DNA of 64,000 bases from Saccharomonospora amisosensis (GTDB taxonomy: Bacteria > Actinomycetota > Actinomycetes > Mycobacteriales > Pseudonocardiaceae). Of this stretch, positions 1-8,097 are shown one piece after another. Position numbers and translations under genes: made by a program. The DNA is taken from assembly GCF_011761185.1 (NCBI RefSeq), contig NZ_JAAOYM010000001.1, positions 2,914,001 to 2,978,000 of the forward strand, read 5' to 3'. The notes beneath the pieces are model-generated. The model saw only the letters and a program-made list of their open reading frames with translations. It had not been told where the DNA came from and did not search any database. Numbering within the stretch: the stretch's first letter is position 1; the number at the start of each line of letters is the position of its first letter.

Positions 1-906
1 TTACTCCTGGGGGCTGGGTGGTGGAGTGGGACGGAAGTCCTGCGGCTGGCTGCCGAAGGTGCTGGGGAACATCGCCGCGATGGCATCGGCGTCCCAGCCT
101 CCGTCCTGGTAGGCGACCGCGACCTCCGTGGGGTGGGACCATAGTGAGATCCGGTCTCCACCGGCTCCGAGAACCTGGCCCGTCACTCCCGCGGCGGCGT
201 CAGAGGCGAGGAATACCACCAGCGGCGCGACATCCGCTGGTGTTCCGAGCCCTCCGCGACGGATTTCCCTCGGGATGGGCTCCCCGGCATCCGCGCGTTC
301 CACCAGCTCGCCCAGGCCGGGAATGGTGGCGACCATGCGCGTCAGCGCCACCGGCACGATTCCGTTCACCATCACGTCGTGACGTTCGCACTCCATGGCC
401 CAGGTGCGTACCAGTCCGATAATGGCCGCCTTGGACGCTGAGTACGCCGTCTGACCGAAGCTGGCGCGCTGCCCCGCCGGGGAGCCGACGAGGATGAGCC
501 GCCCGCCGGTCCCCTGCTCGCGGAAGTGGCGCACCGCCGCGCGACCGCACGTGAACGTCCCGCGTAGGTGAGTGTGGACGACGGAGTCGAAGTCGTCGTC
601 CGTGGTCTTCGGCAAGGTCCGGTCGCGTAGAACTCCGGCGTTGGTGACTACGACATCGAGACGACCGAACGCGGCGACCGCCGCCTGCACGAGGGCGTCG
701 GCGGACTCCGCCGTGCCGACGGCGGAGTGCTCCGCCACCGCGGTGCCCCCCGCCTGCTGGATGAGCTTGACGGCATCGTCAGCGGCGCTGCCGTCGAGGT
801 CGTTGACGACGACACTCGCGCCTGCCGCGGCGAGCGCGGCGGCATACGCCCGGCCGAGTCCGCGACCTGCTCCGGTCACGACGGCCACCTTGCCGCTGAG
901 GTCCAC
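1..906 (-). CDS. Short-chain dehydrogenase/reductase (SDR)
   Basis: Classical NAD(P)-dependent SDR of about 301 residues. The nucleotide-binding motif TGAGRGLG lies near residue 11, the NAG motif near 88 and the catalytic YSASK near 155, with a Ser about 13 residues earlier. It carries a C-terminal extension of about 30-40 residues beyond the usual 250, as in hydroxyacyl-CoA or hydroxysteroid type SDRs. GTG at 906 is preferred because AAAGGAG sits about 9 bases upstream; GTG at 912 would leave only 3 bases. The PaaX-type regulator gene lies upstream on the same strand, with a 170-base gap. The substrate cannot be told from sequence; alcohol/ketone or 3-hydroxyacyl-CoA oxidation is likely. Confidence 0.9.
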   Translation of the reverse strand: MDLSGKVAVVTGAGRGLGRAYAAALAAAGASVVVNDLDGSAADDAVKLIQQAGGTAVAEHSAVGTAESADALVQAAVAAFGRLDVVVTNAGVLRDRTLPKTTDDDFDSVVHTHLRGTFTCGRAAVRHFREQGTGGRLILVGSPAGQRASFGQTAYSASKAAIIGLVRTWAMECERHDVMVNGIVPVALTRMVATIPGLGELVERADAGEPIPREIRRGGLGTPADVAPLVVFLASDAAAGVTGQVLGAGGDRISLWSHPTEVAVAYQDGGWDADAIAAMFPSTFGSQPQDFRPTPPPSPQE

Positions 907-1014
907 GCGCACCCACTCCTTTGTCGGGCCGCGCCGCCGGAAGACGGCGCGTGACTGAGATGGCGGGCACGTTATTCCAACTTGTGTCGGACGTCAACAA
1001 GGTGCCTCAGGAGC

Positions 1015-1037
1015 ACTCCGCATTACTCCGCATTACT
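1015..1037. repeat. Short direct repeat upstream of the SDR gene
   Basis: Two adjacent copies of the 10-base unit ACTCCGCATT followed by a partial third lie between the PaaX-type gene and the SDR gene. They could be a regulator site for the SDR promoter, but nothing else supports that. Confidence 0.3.
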
Positions 1038-1075
1038 GCGCAGCTACTCCGTAACGGAAGGCCACCGCACCGGCA

Positions 1076-1948
1076 TCACGTCTCGCGGGGAGGCACCTGG
1101 ATGCTCTCGATCACCGACTCGGCGGCGCGACGTGCGCCACGAGCCAGGGACTCGCGCAGGCGGAGTGCGACGTGCTCGGCCCGGACCGCCGGCCAGTCCC
1201 CCGGCAGGAGTTGCACGGGAAGCCCCGGGTCGTGGCGTACCAACATGAGCCATTCGGCCAGCAGCGCCAGCTGCCGAGCCAGGTCGTCCTCCGCCTGCGG
1301 CAATGGGTCGGCCACGTCCCACCGCGCCAGGAAGCCCTCGTAGGCGCCCCGCAGCGCGGTGAGGTCCCAAGCATCCCTCACCAGGGTGGACACCTCCGTG
1401 GGGTCGGCGACCGTGGCGTGGAACACCTTGAGGCCGTCGTTGCCGGGCACGCCGTCGAGCACCTCGCGGACGTCGACGACGCGAGGCGCGATCCACAGGC
1501 CGTTCTGGAGCATGCCGAAACCCGCCCAGACCAGCCGTGACCGCAACAGGTGGCGGTCGGCTCGGCGTTGCTCGGGAAAGGAGAACCCCAGCAGTGTCCA
1601 GCGACCGTCCCAATCCCGGTTCACGGCCGAGCGCCACGCCCGGTGGCCACCCTCTTCCAGCGTGTCGCGGGTGTGCTTGGAGGGGCGCAGGTAGATCCGC
1701 TTGCCTCGGCGCACCTTCTCCAGCGTTCCCCTGCGCAACATCCGGCTGATCGTGGATCTGGCCGCATACTCCCCGACACCGACCTTGCCCAGCGTGGTGA
1801 TGTAGCTTCCCGAGAAGACCGCCATGCACGGATCGCCGACGTACTCCGCGCAGAAGAGCAGGATGTAGGTCTGTGGCCGGATTCGTGGTGACGACTCCTG
1901 GCTGCCCACCTCCTCGGCGCCCTCGGTGGCCGGTGTTTCGGTCGGCAT
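1076..1948 (-). CDS. PaaX family transcriptional regulator
   Basis: Protein of about 290 residues with the layout of PaaX repressors. An N-terminal winged-helix region (about residues 25-95, including RPQTYILLFC and the SRMLRRGTLEK helix) is followed by the central PaaX domain (SAVNRDWDGRW, then LRSRLVWAGFGML) and a C-terminal helical domain. Family members often repress acyl-CoA or aromatic catabolism and respond to CoA thioesters. ATG 1948 is chosen because GAGGAG lies about 6 bases upstream; the reading frame stays open a further 16 codons to 1996, without a better site. Its likely target is the downstream SDR gene or its own promoter. Fold assignment is firm; the ligand is unknown. Confidence 0.85.
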   Translation of the reverse strand: MPTETPATEGAEEVGSQESSPRIRPQTYILLFCAEYVGDPCMAVFSGSYITTLGKVGVGEYAARSTISRMLRRGTLEKVRRGKRIYLRPSKHTRDTLEEGGHRAWRSAVNRDWDGRWTLLGFSFPEQRRADRHLLRSRLVWAGFGMLQNGLWIAPRVVDVREVLDGVPGNDGLKVFHATVADPTEVSTLVRDAWDLTALRGAYEGFLARWDVADPLPQAEDDLARQLALLAEWLMLVRHDPGLPVQLLPGDWPAVRAEHVALRLRESLARGARRAAESVIESIQVPPRET

Positions 1949-2756
1949 GGACTCTCCTCGTCGGCTCGGCTCACGGTGATCCGGCAGGCCAGCCACCGAA
2001 TGCGACCGCAGGCGACCGCAGGCGACCGGCCAACCTCACCAGGTTAGTCACCATCATGACGACCGACAGGCATCTGGTGAAACATGGCCCCGTCGTGGCG
2101 AGCGCGGATGCCGCCGAGCTCGTGGAGCGAGGCGGCCCGCACAGGCGATCAGACCCACGAGGTCGACCAGCGCACCGCCCCGAATCGCCGCGATCGCCAC
2201 GGTGGTCGGGCACCGAGGTTCGGCGGCCGCGAGTGCCAACCTCGTCGAGCGGTCGTACGAGGGGGTTCCCGGTCGCCGGAGACAACCGCCGGGTCACGGT
2301 GGCCCGCACCTTACCTACGGGTGCGAGCGAGCTTTCGGAAACTTCCGGTCCACTGTGGCCGAATCGCTGTCGGGCGACACGGGTGGCTGCACGAAACCCA
2401 CCTGGCCACACCACGCTTTCCCCGCCAGGCACTCAGCGGATCCGGTGTGCTGAAGCGCGCACACGCGAATTGTGGATCGTCGTGATGGGTGCCCGGCCCC
2501 GAGTGGCGAGGAATATCGAAGCCGCACCGGCGTTCCCGGTGGGAACCCCGCACCTGTTGTGGGGGGACGTGGACACCGCCTCGCCCTCCCCCTGCCGCGG
2601 TGATCGTGCGGGTCATGCCGGGCTGGATATCCAACGGAGTCTTGCTTGCCTGTGAATCTGGTCGACACCGTCGTCACAGGAACTGTCACGGGAACCCCGT
2701 CTCTCATTCCAGAGGGTTGGCACACCGCCTCACACCTCAACTACCCGGCCTTGCGT
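1949..2756. other. About 800 bases without a convincing gene
   Basis: Open frames exist on both strands, but none has a ribosome-binding site, a recognisable domain or actinobacterial codon bias. The base composition looks more mixed than in neighbouring genes. A short hydrophobic stretch in a minus-strand frame near 2060-2150 could be a decayed gene, but I cannot name it. Confidence 0.4.
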
Positions 2757-3437
2757 CTAGTGCCCGTGCGGCTCACCCTCGGAGTGCCTGTCCGGCGCGG
2801 GCTCCCCGGAGGGCGGATCGGTTCGCTGTGGACCGGATCCGTCCGGCTGCTCCGGCTGCTCCGGCGGAGTGGAGGGGTGGTCGTGCTCCGCGCCCGTCTC
2901 GGGATGTTCGCCGCCCTCGTCGTGGCTGCCGCCCCCGCCTTCGTGGGAGTGGCTGAGTCCGGCGAGCATGCCCGGTGCCGCGGTCACGGCGACCAGCACG
3001 GCCGCGCCACCGATGACCAGCCGGTAGGGCAGGGGCGAGAAGCGGGAGCCGTGCTCGCCCGACAACAGCCGCCATGCGCCCGTGACCAGCACGACGCACT
3101 CCAGCAGGGTCGCCAGGATGTCGGCGGTTCCCGCCGCCTCTGCTTCGCCCGCGTGGGGTCCGAACGGCAGGCCGACGGCGCGGGTGAGGACCCACAGCCC
3201 GATGGCACCGAGGTTGGCCGCCACGCCCACCGCGACGACGGCGCGGCTGGGACGTCTGAGTACCGCCGCTGCCCAGCCGAGCTGGAACACGGCAAGGCCG
3301 CCGAAGAACAACCCGGAAAGCGCCCATTCCCGCCAGTGGCCGGGTATCACCGCGAGATGGATCAGCGCCGCGCCGGCCGAGGCCAGGGCGGCCACCGCCG
3401 TGGCCAGCCGGATGTCGGTTCTGCTTCGCATGTTCAT
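2757..3437 (-). CDS. Membrane protein with His-rich C-terminal tail
   Basis: About 226 residues. Four to five hydrophobic segments (about residues 10-30, 38-60, 66-88, 105-123 and 138-158) are followed by a soluble tail of about 65 residues rich in His, Glu, Pro and Gly (for example SHSHEGGGGSHDEGGEHP and the terminus GEPHGH). Such a tail could bind divalent metal. GGGAG lies 4 bases before ATG 3437; a second ATG at 3431 has better spacing. The following gene pair (a small exported protein and an Asp-box lipoprotein) often travels with metal-stress genes in actinobacteria, as I recall. No enzyme motif is visible and the function is unknown. Confidence 0.75.
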   Translation of the reverse strand: MNMRSRTDIRLATAVAALASAGAALIHLAVIPGHWREWALSGLFFGGLAVFQLGWAAAVLRRPSRAVVAVGVAANLGAIGLWVLTRAVGLPFGPHAGEAEAAGTADILATLLECVVLVTGAWRLLSGEHGSRFSPLPYRLVIGGAAVLVAVTAAPGMLAGLSHSHEGGGGSHDEGGEHPETGAEHDHPSTPPEQPEQPDGSGPQRTDPPSGEPAPDRHSEGEPHGH

Positions 3438-3489
3438 GAACTCCCTGTCTGCTGCCGTGGTCGCTGCCGATGAACCGCAACGGCACGGA

Positions 3490-3936
3490 CTAGACCCGCA
3501 TGACCTGGAGTTCGCGCACCGGATCGGGCGGTGCGCGGCAGGCGTGACGGCGCCGCGGAGCGGCTGGGGCCGGTGGTGCGGGCAGCGGGACGGCCTCGTC
3601 GCACCACCCCGTCAGTGCCCCCGCCGTGCCGTGGTCGTCGCCACGAAGGCACAGGTAACCGCAGGGCGGGTCGCTCGCGGGATCATGGTGTTCAGACCGC
3701 TCGGGATGCTCTACCGACTCGTCGGCGCCGTGCCACAGCCACGCGGGCGCCCGGCCGGCGGTGGCCTCGGAGGCGATCGCGTGGCCTCCCGAGTGTGGCC
3801 CGAGCAGGTGCCCTACCAACATGAGCGCGGCACCGAGCGCGAGCAGCGCGCGCCACCCGGGCACGCGCCCTGCGCGCGTCACCACTCGTGCCATCGAACC
3901 CACCGAGTCCGCCGCCCTTGCCATGTCGGCGCGCAT
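3490..3936 (-). CDS. Small exported protein, DUF6153-like
   Basis: About 148 residues. One hydrophobic segment near residues 28-48 (WRALLALGAALMLVGHLLG) acts as a signal anchor. It is followed by an extracytoplasmic stretch with several His residues and a Cys-containing CGYLCLRG motif near residue 90, then a Pro/Ala/Arg-rich end. The size, single membrane segment and CxxxC-type motif recall the small DUF6153 actinobacterial proteins, but that match is from memory. ATG 3936 and ATG 3924 are both possible, neither with a strong ribosome site. It sits 52 bases downstream of and is divergent from the lipoprotein gene at 4070. Confidence 0.6.
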   Translation of the reverse strand: MRADMARAADSVGSMARVVTRAGRVPGWRALLALGAALMLVGHLLGPHSGGHAIASEATAGRAPAWLWHGADESVEHPERSEHHDPASDPPCGYLCLRGDDHGTAGALTGWCDEAVPLPAPPAPAAPRRRHACRAPPDPVRELQVMRV

Positions 3937-4069
3937 GCTACCCAATCACCCGTGGCCACGAGGAGACAGCTCGATATCTGTCCATTGTGGCCATACGGTC
4001 CCTCACGGCGCGTGAGGTGGCCACTGGAGTATCGTCGCCGCGGACGGACCTGGAGGAAGGGAGCGTGGC

Positions 4070-4948
4070 ATGGTGGCTTCGCTCGCGGGGGGTCGCTGGT
4101 GGTCACGCCGCGCTGCGCTGCTCGTGGCCTGCACGGCCACGCTGTCGCTGGTGGCCTCGTGCGCGCGGGAATCGCACGAGGACGACCACGGCGAGGCGGC
4201 CACCTCCCCGGCGCACGTGCACGCGTTGGCGATCAACCCGGCCGATGACACGTTGTACGTGGCCAGCCACGACGGCCTCTTCCGCGTCACCGGCGAGACC
4301 GGGACCGAGCAGGTGGCGGGCCTGACCCAGGATTTCATGGGCTTCGCGATCGCGGGCCCCGACCGTTTCCTCGGCAGCGGCCACCCTGGGCCGCACGACA
4401 CCGACCAGCCCTCCCACCTCGGGTTGATCGAGAGCACCGACGCTGGACAGACCTGGCACTCGCTGTCGCTGGCAGGTGAGGTCGATTTCCACGCGCTGGA
4501 GGTCGAACACGACCGGGTGTACGGCTACGACAGCGTGTCCGGAACGCTCATGGTCAGCGGAGACGGCAAGACGTGGGATCGGCGCGCGCGGGTGGGCATC
4601 GCCGACCTGGCGGTATCACCGGAGGATGCCGAACACGTCGTGGTCACCACCGAGGACGGCCCAGCCCACAGCACGGACGGCGGCCGCGGTTTCGCACCCA
4701 CGTCGGGCGGGCCCGTGCTGGCGTTCCTCGACTGGCCGAGCGCCGACCGGCTGGTCGGCGTCGGCACCGACGGCACCGTTCACCACAGCGCCGACGGTGG
4801 CCGCACCTGGCAGCCACGCGGGCGGGTGCCGAGCCGACCGCAGGCGATCACCACACACGGCGAGTCCGAGGTGTACGTGGCAGCCGAGGACGGCATCTAC
4901 CACTCCGCCGACGACGGCGGCACGTTCACACTGTCGCGGCGCCTGTGA
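4070..4948 (+). CDS. Asp-box (BNR) repeat lipoprotein, F510_1955-type
   Basis: About 292 residues. The signal peptide ends in the lipobox LVASC near residue 29, so the protein is probably lipid-anchored outside the membrane. The rest is a beta-propeller with at least five Asp-box repeats of the S-x-D-x-G-x-T-W type (STDAGQTW, SGDGKTW, STDGGRGF, SADGGRTW, SADDGGTF). This fits the F510_1955 family, named glycosylhydrolase by homology to sialidases; no sialidase Arg triad or active-site residues can be confirmed, so a binding role is as likely. GGAGGAAGGG lies just upstream of ATG 4070. It is divergent from the small exported protein gene and shares its promoter region (3937-4069). Confidence 0.75.
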   Translation: MVASLAGGRWWSRRAALLVACTATLSLVASCARESHEDDHGEAATSPAHVHALAINPADDTLYVASHDGLFRVTGETGTEQVAGLTQDFMGFAIAGPDRFLGSGHPGPHDTDQPSHLGLIESTDAGQTWHSLSLAGEVDFHALEVEHDRVYGYDSVSGTLMVSGDGKTWDRRARVGIADLAVSPEDAEHVVVTTEDGPAHSTDGGRGFAPTSGGPVLAFLDWPSADRLVGVGTDGTVHHSADGGRTWQPRGRVPSRPQAITTHGESEVYVAAEDGIYHSADDGGTFTLSRRL

Positions 4949-4951
4949 CGG

Positions 4952-5050
4952 TGCCGGGCCCGGCCCAGCGGGCCCACCAACCACTTCGGCTCGATCGTCT
5001 ACAACACGTCTCGTCGCGAGTTCGACTTCGTCCGCTCCCATCCGACGTGA
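4952..5050 (+). pseudogene. Possible C-terminal gene remnant
   Basis: A frame ending in TGA at 5048-5050 reads like the end of a folded protein (TNHFGSIVYNTSRREF, then DFVRSHPT and stop) and has no start. It follows the Asp-box gene directly. I do not recognise the parent gene. Low confidence. Confidence 0.2.
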
Positions 5051-5186
5051 CGGCGCGCGGGACGGCAGGTACCGCGCCGGTTCATCGGTTACACGTTCAC
5101 CGCGCTCGCGGGTGCGAACCGCCGACGACATTCGCGGCGGCGGCTGATCCGCCACCCGCCACCGCACCGGTTGCCCGTACCGGCGC

Positions 5187-6422
5187 TCAGCTCAGCGTCA
5201 GGTACAGCAGCACCACGTTGAGCGCGCTGATCACACCGGCGACCACCCAGGCGAGCATGGTGGTGAACCGATGGTTGGTGTCGGCGCCCATCAGCGTGCG
5301 GTCGCTGGTGAGCCGGACCAGTGGCGCCAGCGCGAACGGGATGCCGAACGACAACACCACCTGTGACAACACGAGTGCCCTGCTGGGGTCCACTCCGGCC
5401 GCCAGCACGACCAGTGCGGGTGTCAGGGTGATCAGCCTGCGCAGCAACAGCGGGATGCGCTTACGAAGCAAACCCTGCATGATCATCGCGCCCGCGTAGG
5501 CACCGACCGAGGTGGACGCCAGCCCGGAGGCCAGCAGACCGAGCGCGAACAGCAGGGCGATCACCGGCCCGAGCGCGTTCTGCACCGCGCCGTGCGCTCC
5601 CTCGATCGAGTCGACGCCGGTGAGTCCCTGCAGGTTCGTCGCCGCGAGCAGCAGCATGCCGAGGTTGACCGCGCCCGCCACCAGCATCGCGAGGGCGACG
5701 TCGAATCGGGTCGCTTTCAACAGGCTGCGCAGCCGGCCACCGTCGGCATGGCCGTGCCGGTCCCGGGAGAGCCCGGAGTGCAGGTAGATCGCGTGCGGCA
5801 TGACAGTGGCACCGAGCATGGCCGCCGCCAGCAGGATGCTCTCGGTTCCGCTGAATCGCGGGATCAGGCCTTCGGCGGTAGCCGAGGCCGACGGCGGCTC
5901 GACGAACAACCCGACGAGGAAACCCACGGCGATCACCGAAAGGAACCCGATGATCACCCGCTCGAACCGGCGCGGGCCTCCCCTGTCGTACACCGCGAGC
6001 AGCAGCATCGAGATGGCACCTGTGATGAAACCGCCGAGCAGCAGCGGAAGTCCGAACAGCAGGTACAGCGCGATCGCGCCGCCGACCACCTCGGCCAGGT
6101 CGGTGGCGATGGCCACCAGTTCCGCCTGCGCCCAGTACGCCAGCCTGCTCGGCCTTCCCAGCCGGTCGCGTAGTGCCTCCGGCAGGGAAAGGCCGGTCAC
6201 GAGACCGAGTTTGGCCGACAGGTACTGCACGACGCCCGCCATCAGGTTGGCGGCGACGATGACCCACACCAGCAGGTACCCGAACTGGGCGCCCGCGCTG
6301 ACGTTGGACGCGACGTTGCCAGGGTCCACGTAGGCGATGGCGGCCACGAACGCGGGCCCGAGCAGCAGCAGGCCCGACCTGGCGCGGGCGATTCTCGGTC
6401 GTACCGATGTGCCCGAAGCCAT
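5187..6422 (-). CDS. mntH: Nramp family Mn2+/Fe2+ transporter
   Basis: Proton-coupled divalent metal importer of about 411 residues with about 11 membrane segments. The Nramp signatures are present: DPGNVASN in the first helix (metal-binding Asp and Asn) and GATVMPHAIYLH in the sixth (the Met-Pro-His metal site). Length is normal for bacterial MntH. A GGCGGGCGGG stretch precedes ATG 6422. It is divergent from the MFS gene. Expression is probably metal-controlled by an MntR/DtxR-type repressor. An AAGTTTAGGC stretch about 45 bases upstream is only weakly similar to such sites. Confidence 0.92.
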   Translation of the reverse strand: MASGTSVRPRIARARSGLLLLGPAFVAAIAYVDPGNVASNVSAGAQFGYLLVWVIVAANLMAGVVQYLSAKLGLVTGLSLPEALRDRLGRPSRLAYWAQAELVAIATDLAEVVGGAIALYLLFGLPLLLGGFITGAISMLLLAVYDRGGPRRFERVIIGFLSVIAVGFLVGLFVEPPSASATAEGLIPRFSGTESILLAAAMLGATVMPHAIYLHSGLSRDRHGHADGGRLRSLLKATRFDVALAMLVAGAVNLGMLLLAATNLQGLTGVDSIEGAHGAVQNALGPVIALLFALGLLASGLASTSVGAYAGAMIMQGLLRKRIPLLLRRLITLTPALVVLAAGVDPSRALVLSQVVLSFGIPFALAPLVRLTSDRTLMGADTNHRFTTMLAWVVAGVISALNVVLLYLTLS

Positions 6423-6624
6423 CCCGCCCGCCTCTCGACCAACCGCGTTCGTTCCTGCGAAGACAAAGTTTAGGCGTGGCGAAGTCGTTTGTCAGTTGTG
6501 CCGTACCTCACGCGGAGGGAACGGAGGTGGCGGAAGGTCTTTCGGCCCTTGTTCACAGCTGGTACCACGGCAAACGGTTCAGGGCATGCGAGGAGCCCAG
6601 CCACGCGACGGCACGGAGCAGGGC
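6423..6624. promoter_or_regulatory. Divergent promoter region, mntH / MFS
   Basis: These 200 bases separate the divergently read mntH and MFS genes and must hold both promoters. A TTTAGGC half-site near 6470, followed by an imperfect mirror GGCGAAG, could be a metalloregulator site. The match is weak and unproven. Confidence 0.25.
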
Positions 6625-8091
6625 ATGCGCCCGGGTTGGGGTGTGATGCTCGCGGCATGCCTTTCCACGTTCGTTGTCAACGCCAACAGCTCCGCTGTCA
6701 GCATCCTGATCCCGCCGATCAGCGCCGACCTCGATGCGCCGGTCGGGCTGCTGCAGTGGGCGGTGACCGGTTACCTCCTGGTGGGGGCCGCCGTGATCGT
6801 CACGGCGGGGGCGCTCGGCGACGTGTTCGGCAGGCGCAAGCTGTTCCTGCTCGGCTTCGGGTTGTTCGTCGTTTCCTGTCTGATCATCGCGCTGGCCGGG
6901 AGCGGGCTGATGGTCGTGTTCGGCAGGCTCATCCAGGGGGCGGCCGGCGCGACCCTGCTGGCCAGCGGGCTGAGCCTGCTCTCGGTGAACGCCTCCGGTG
7001 ACGCGCAACTGAAAGCGGTCTCGCTCTGGGGGGCCGCGGCCGCCGCGGGTGCCGCGGCGGGTCCGGTGGTTGGCGGCGTGCTCAACGAGTTGACCGGGTG
7101 GCAGGGGCTGTTCTGGGTCGACGCCGCGATCGCGGTGGCGTGCATTCCGCTGGTCGTGCGCCTGGTGCCGGAGTCGCGTGATCCGAGCAGGCCTCGCAAG
7201 ATCGACGTGGCCGGGACCGTGCTGATCGCCGCCGTGCTCGTGCCGTTCGTCCTCGCGATGACCGAGGGTGCTTCCTGGGGCTGGCTCTCGTTGCCCACGC
7301 TGGCCTGCTTGGTCGCGTCCGTGCTGTCGGTGCTCGGCTTCGTGCTGGTCGAACGCCGCGTCGCCGCACCGCTGCTCGACCTGCGTCTGCTGCGCAACAC
7401 CGCGCTCGTCGGCGCCACCGGCGCGATCCTCATCGGCGCAGGAGCGATCGCCGCGCTGAGCTTCGTGGTGAGCCTCTACTTCCAGCAGCCACAAGCACTC
7501 GGCATGACAAGCCTGCAGGCGGGCCTCGCGACGCTGCCCCTCGCCGCGGCGGTGGTGCTCATCGCGCCGCTGGTCGCGCCGCTGGCCCACCACTTCGGCT
7601 CCCGAACGGTCATCGGCACCGGGTTCGCGCTGCTGACCGCCTCGTTCGCCGCGCTCGCGATGGTGCGCCCGTCCTGGGACTACGGCATGTTCGTCGTTCC
7701 GCTACTGGGGGTGGCCATCGGACTGGCGTTGTCCAACTCGCCCGCCTCCTCGATCGCCACCGCGGCCGTGTCGCCCGAGCAGGTAGGGGCGGCCTCCGGG
7801 ATATCCAACATGGCCCGCTATGTCGGCGGGGCGGTCATGACGGCCGTGGTCGCGGGCATCTACACGAGAGTCACCGAGCGGCGCGAGGGCGGTGGTGAGA
7901 CGGCGGCAGAGGCGCTGGCCACGGCATTCTCCGGGGCATCGATCGCGATGGCGGCGTTCTCAGCGGTCGGCGTTGTGCTGGCGCTGCTCGCTGCTCGTCG
8001 CCCTCCACCGCCACGACTGGCCGACTACGCGGCGGCCGCGTCCGCGACCACCCATACCCTGCCGCTGAGTGACCGCACCGGCACGGCTTAG
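6625..8091 (+). CDS. MFS transporter, DHA2 (14-helix) drug efflux type
   Basis: About 488 residues with 14 predicted membrane segments. Motifs seen: an LGDVFGRRK loop between helices 2 and 3 (motif A), GRLIQGAAGA in helix 4 (motif B) and GPVVGGVL in helix 5 (motif C, antiporter type). These point to proton-driven export of drugs or metabolites across the cytoplasmic membrane. ATG 6625 is chosen because GGAGCAGGGC lies directly upstream; ATG 6586 is in frame but has a weaker site. The frame stays open far upstream, antisense to mntH, which is not meaningful. It ends 6 bases before the convergent reductase gene, with no clear terminator between. Substrate unknown. Confidence 0.88.
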   Translation: MRPGWGVMLAACLSTFVVNANSSAVSILIPPISADLDAPVGLLQWAVTGYLLVGAAVIVTAGALGDVFGRRKLFLLGFGLFVVSCLIIALAGSGLMVVFGRLIQGAAGATLLASGLSLLSVNASGDAQLKAVSLWGAAAAAGAAAGPVVGGVLNELTGWQGLFWVDAAIAVACIPLVVRLVPESRDPSRPRKIDVAGTVLIAAVLVPFVLAMTEGASWGWLSLPTLACLVASVLSVLGFVLVERRVAAPLLDLRLLRNTALVGATGAILIGAGAIAALSFVVSLYFQQPQALGMTSLQAGLATLPLAAAVVLIAPLVAPLAHHFGSRTVIGTGFALLTASFAALAMVRPSWDYGMFVVPLLGVAIGLALSNSPASSIATAAVSPEQVGAASGISNMARYVGGAVMTAVVAGIYTRVTERREGGGETAAEALATAFSGASIAMAAFSAVGVVLALLAARRPPPPRLADYAAAASATTHTLPLSDRTGTA

Positions 8092-8097
8092 CAGGCG

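Noticed and set aside
1949-2756. Open frames of 100-260 codons
   Set aside because: None has a start signal, codon bias or recognisable domain.
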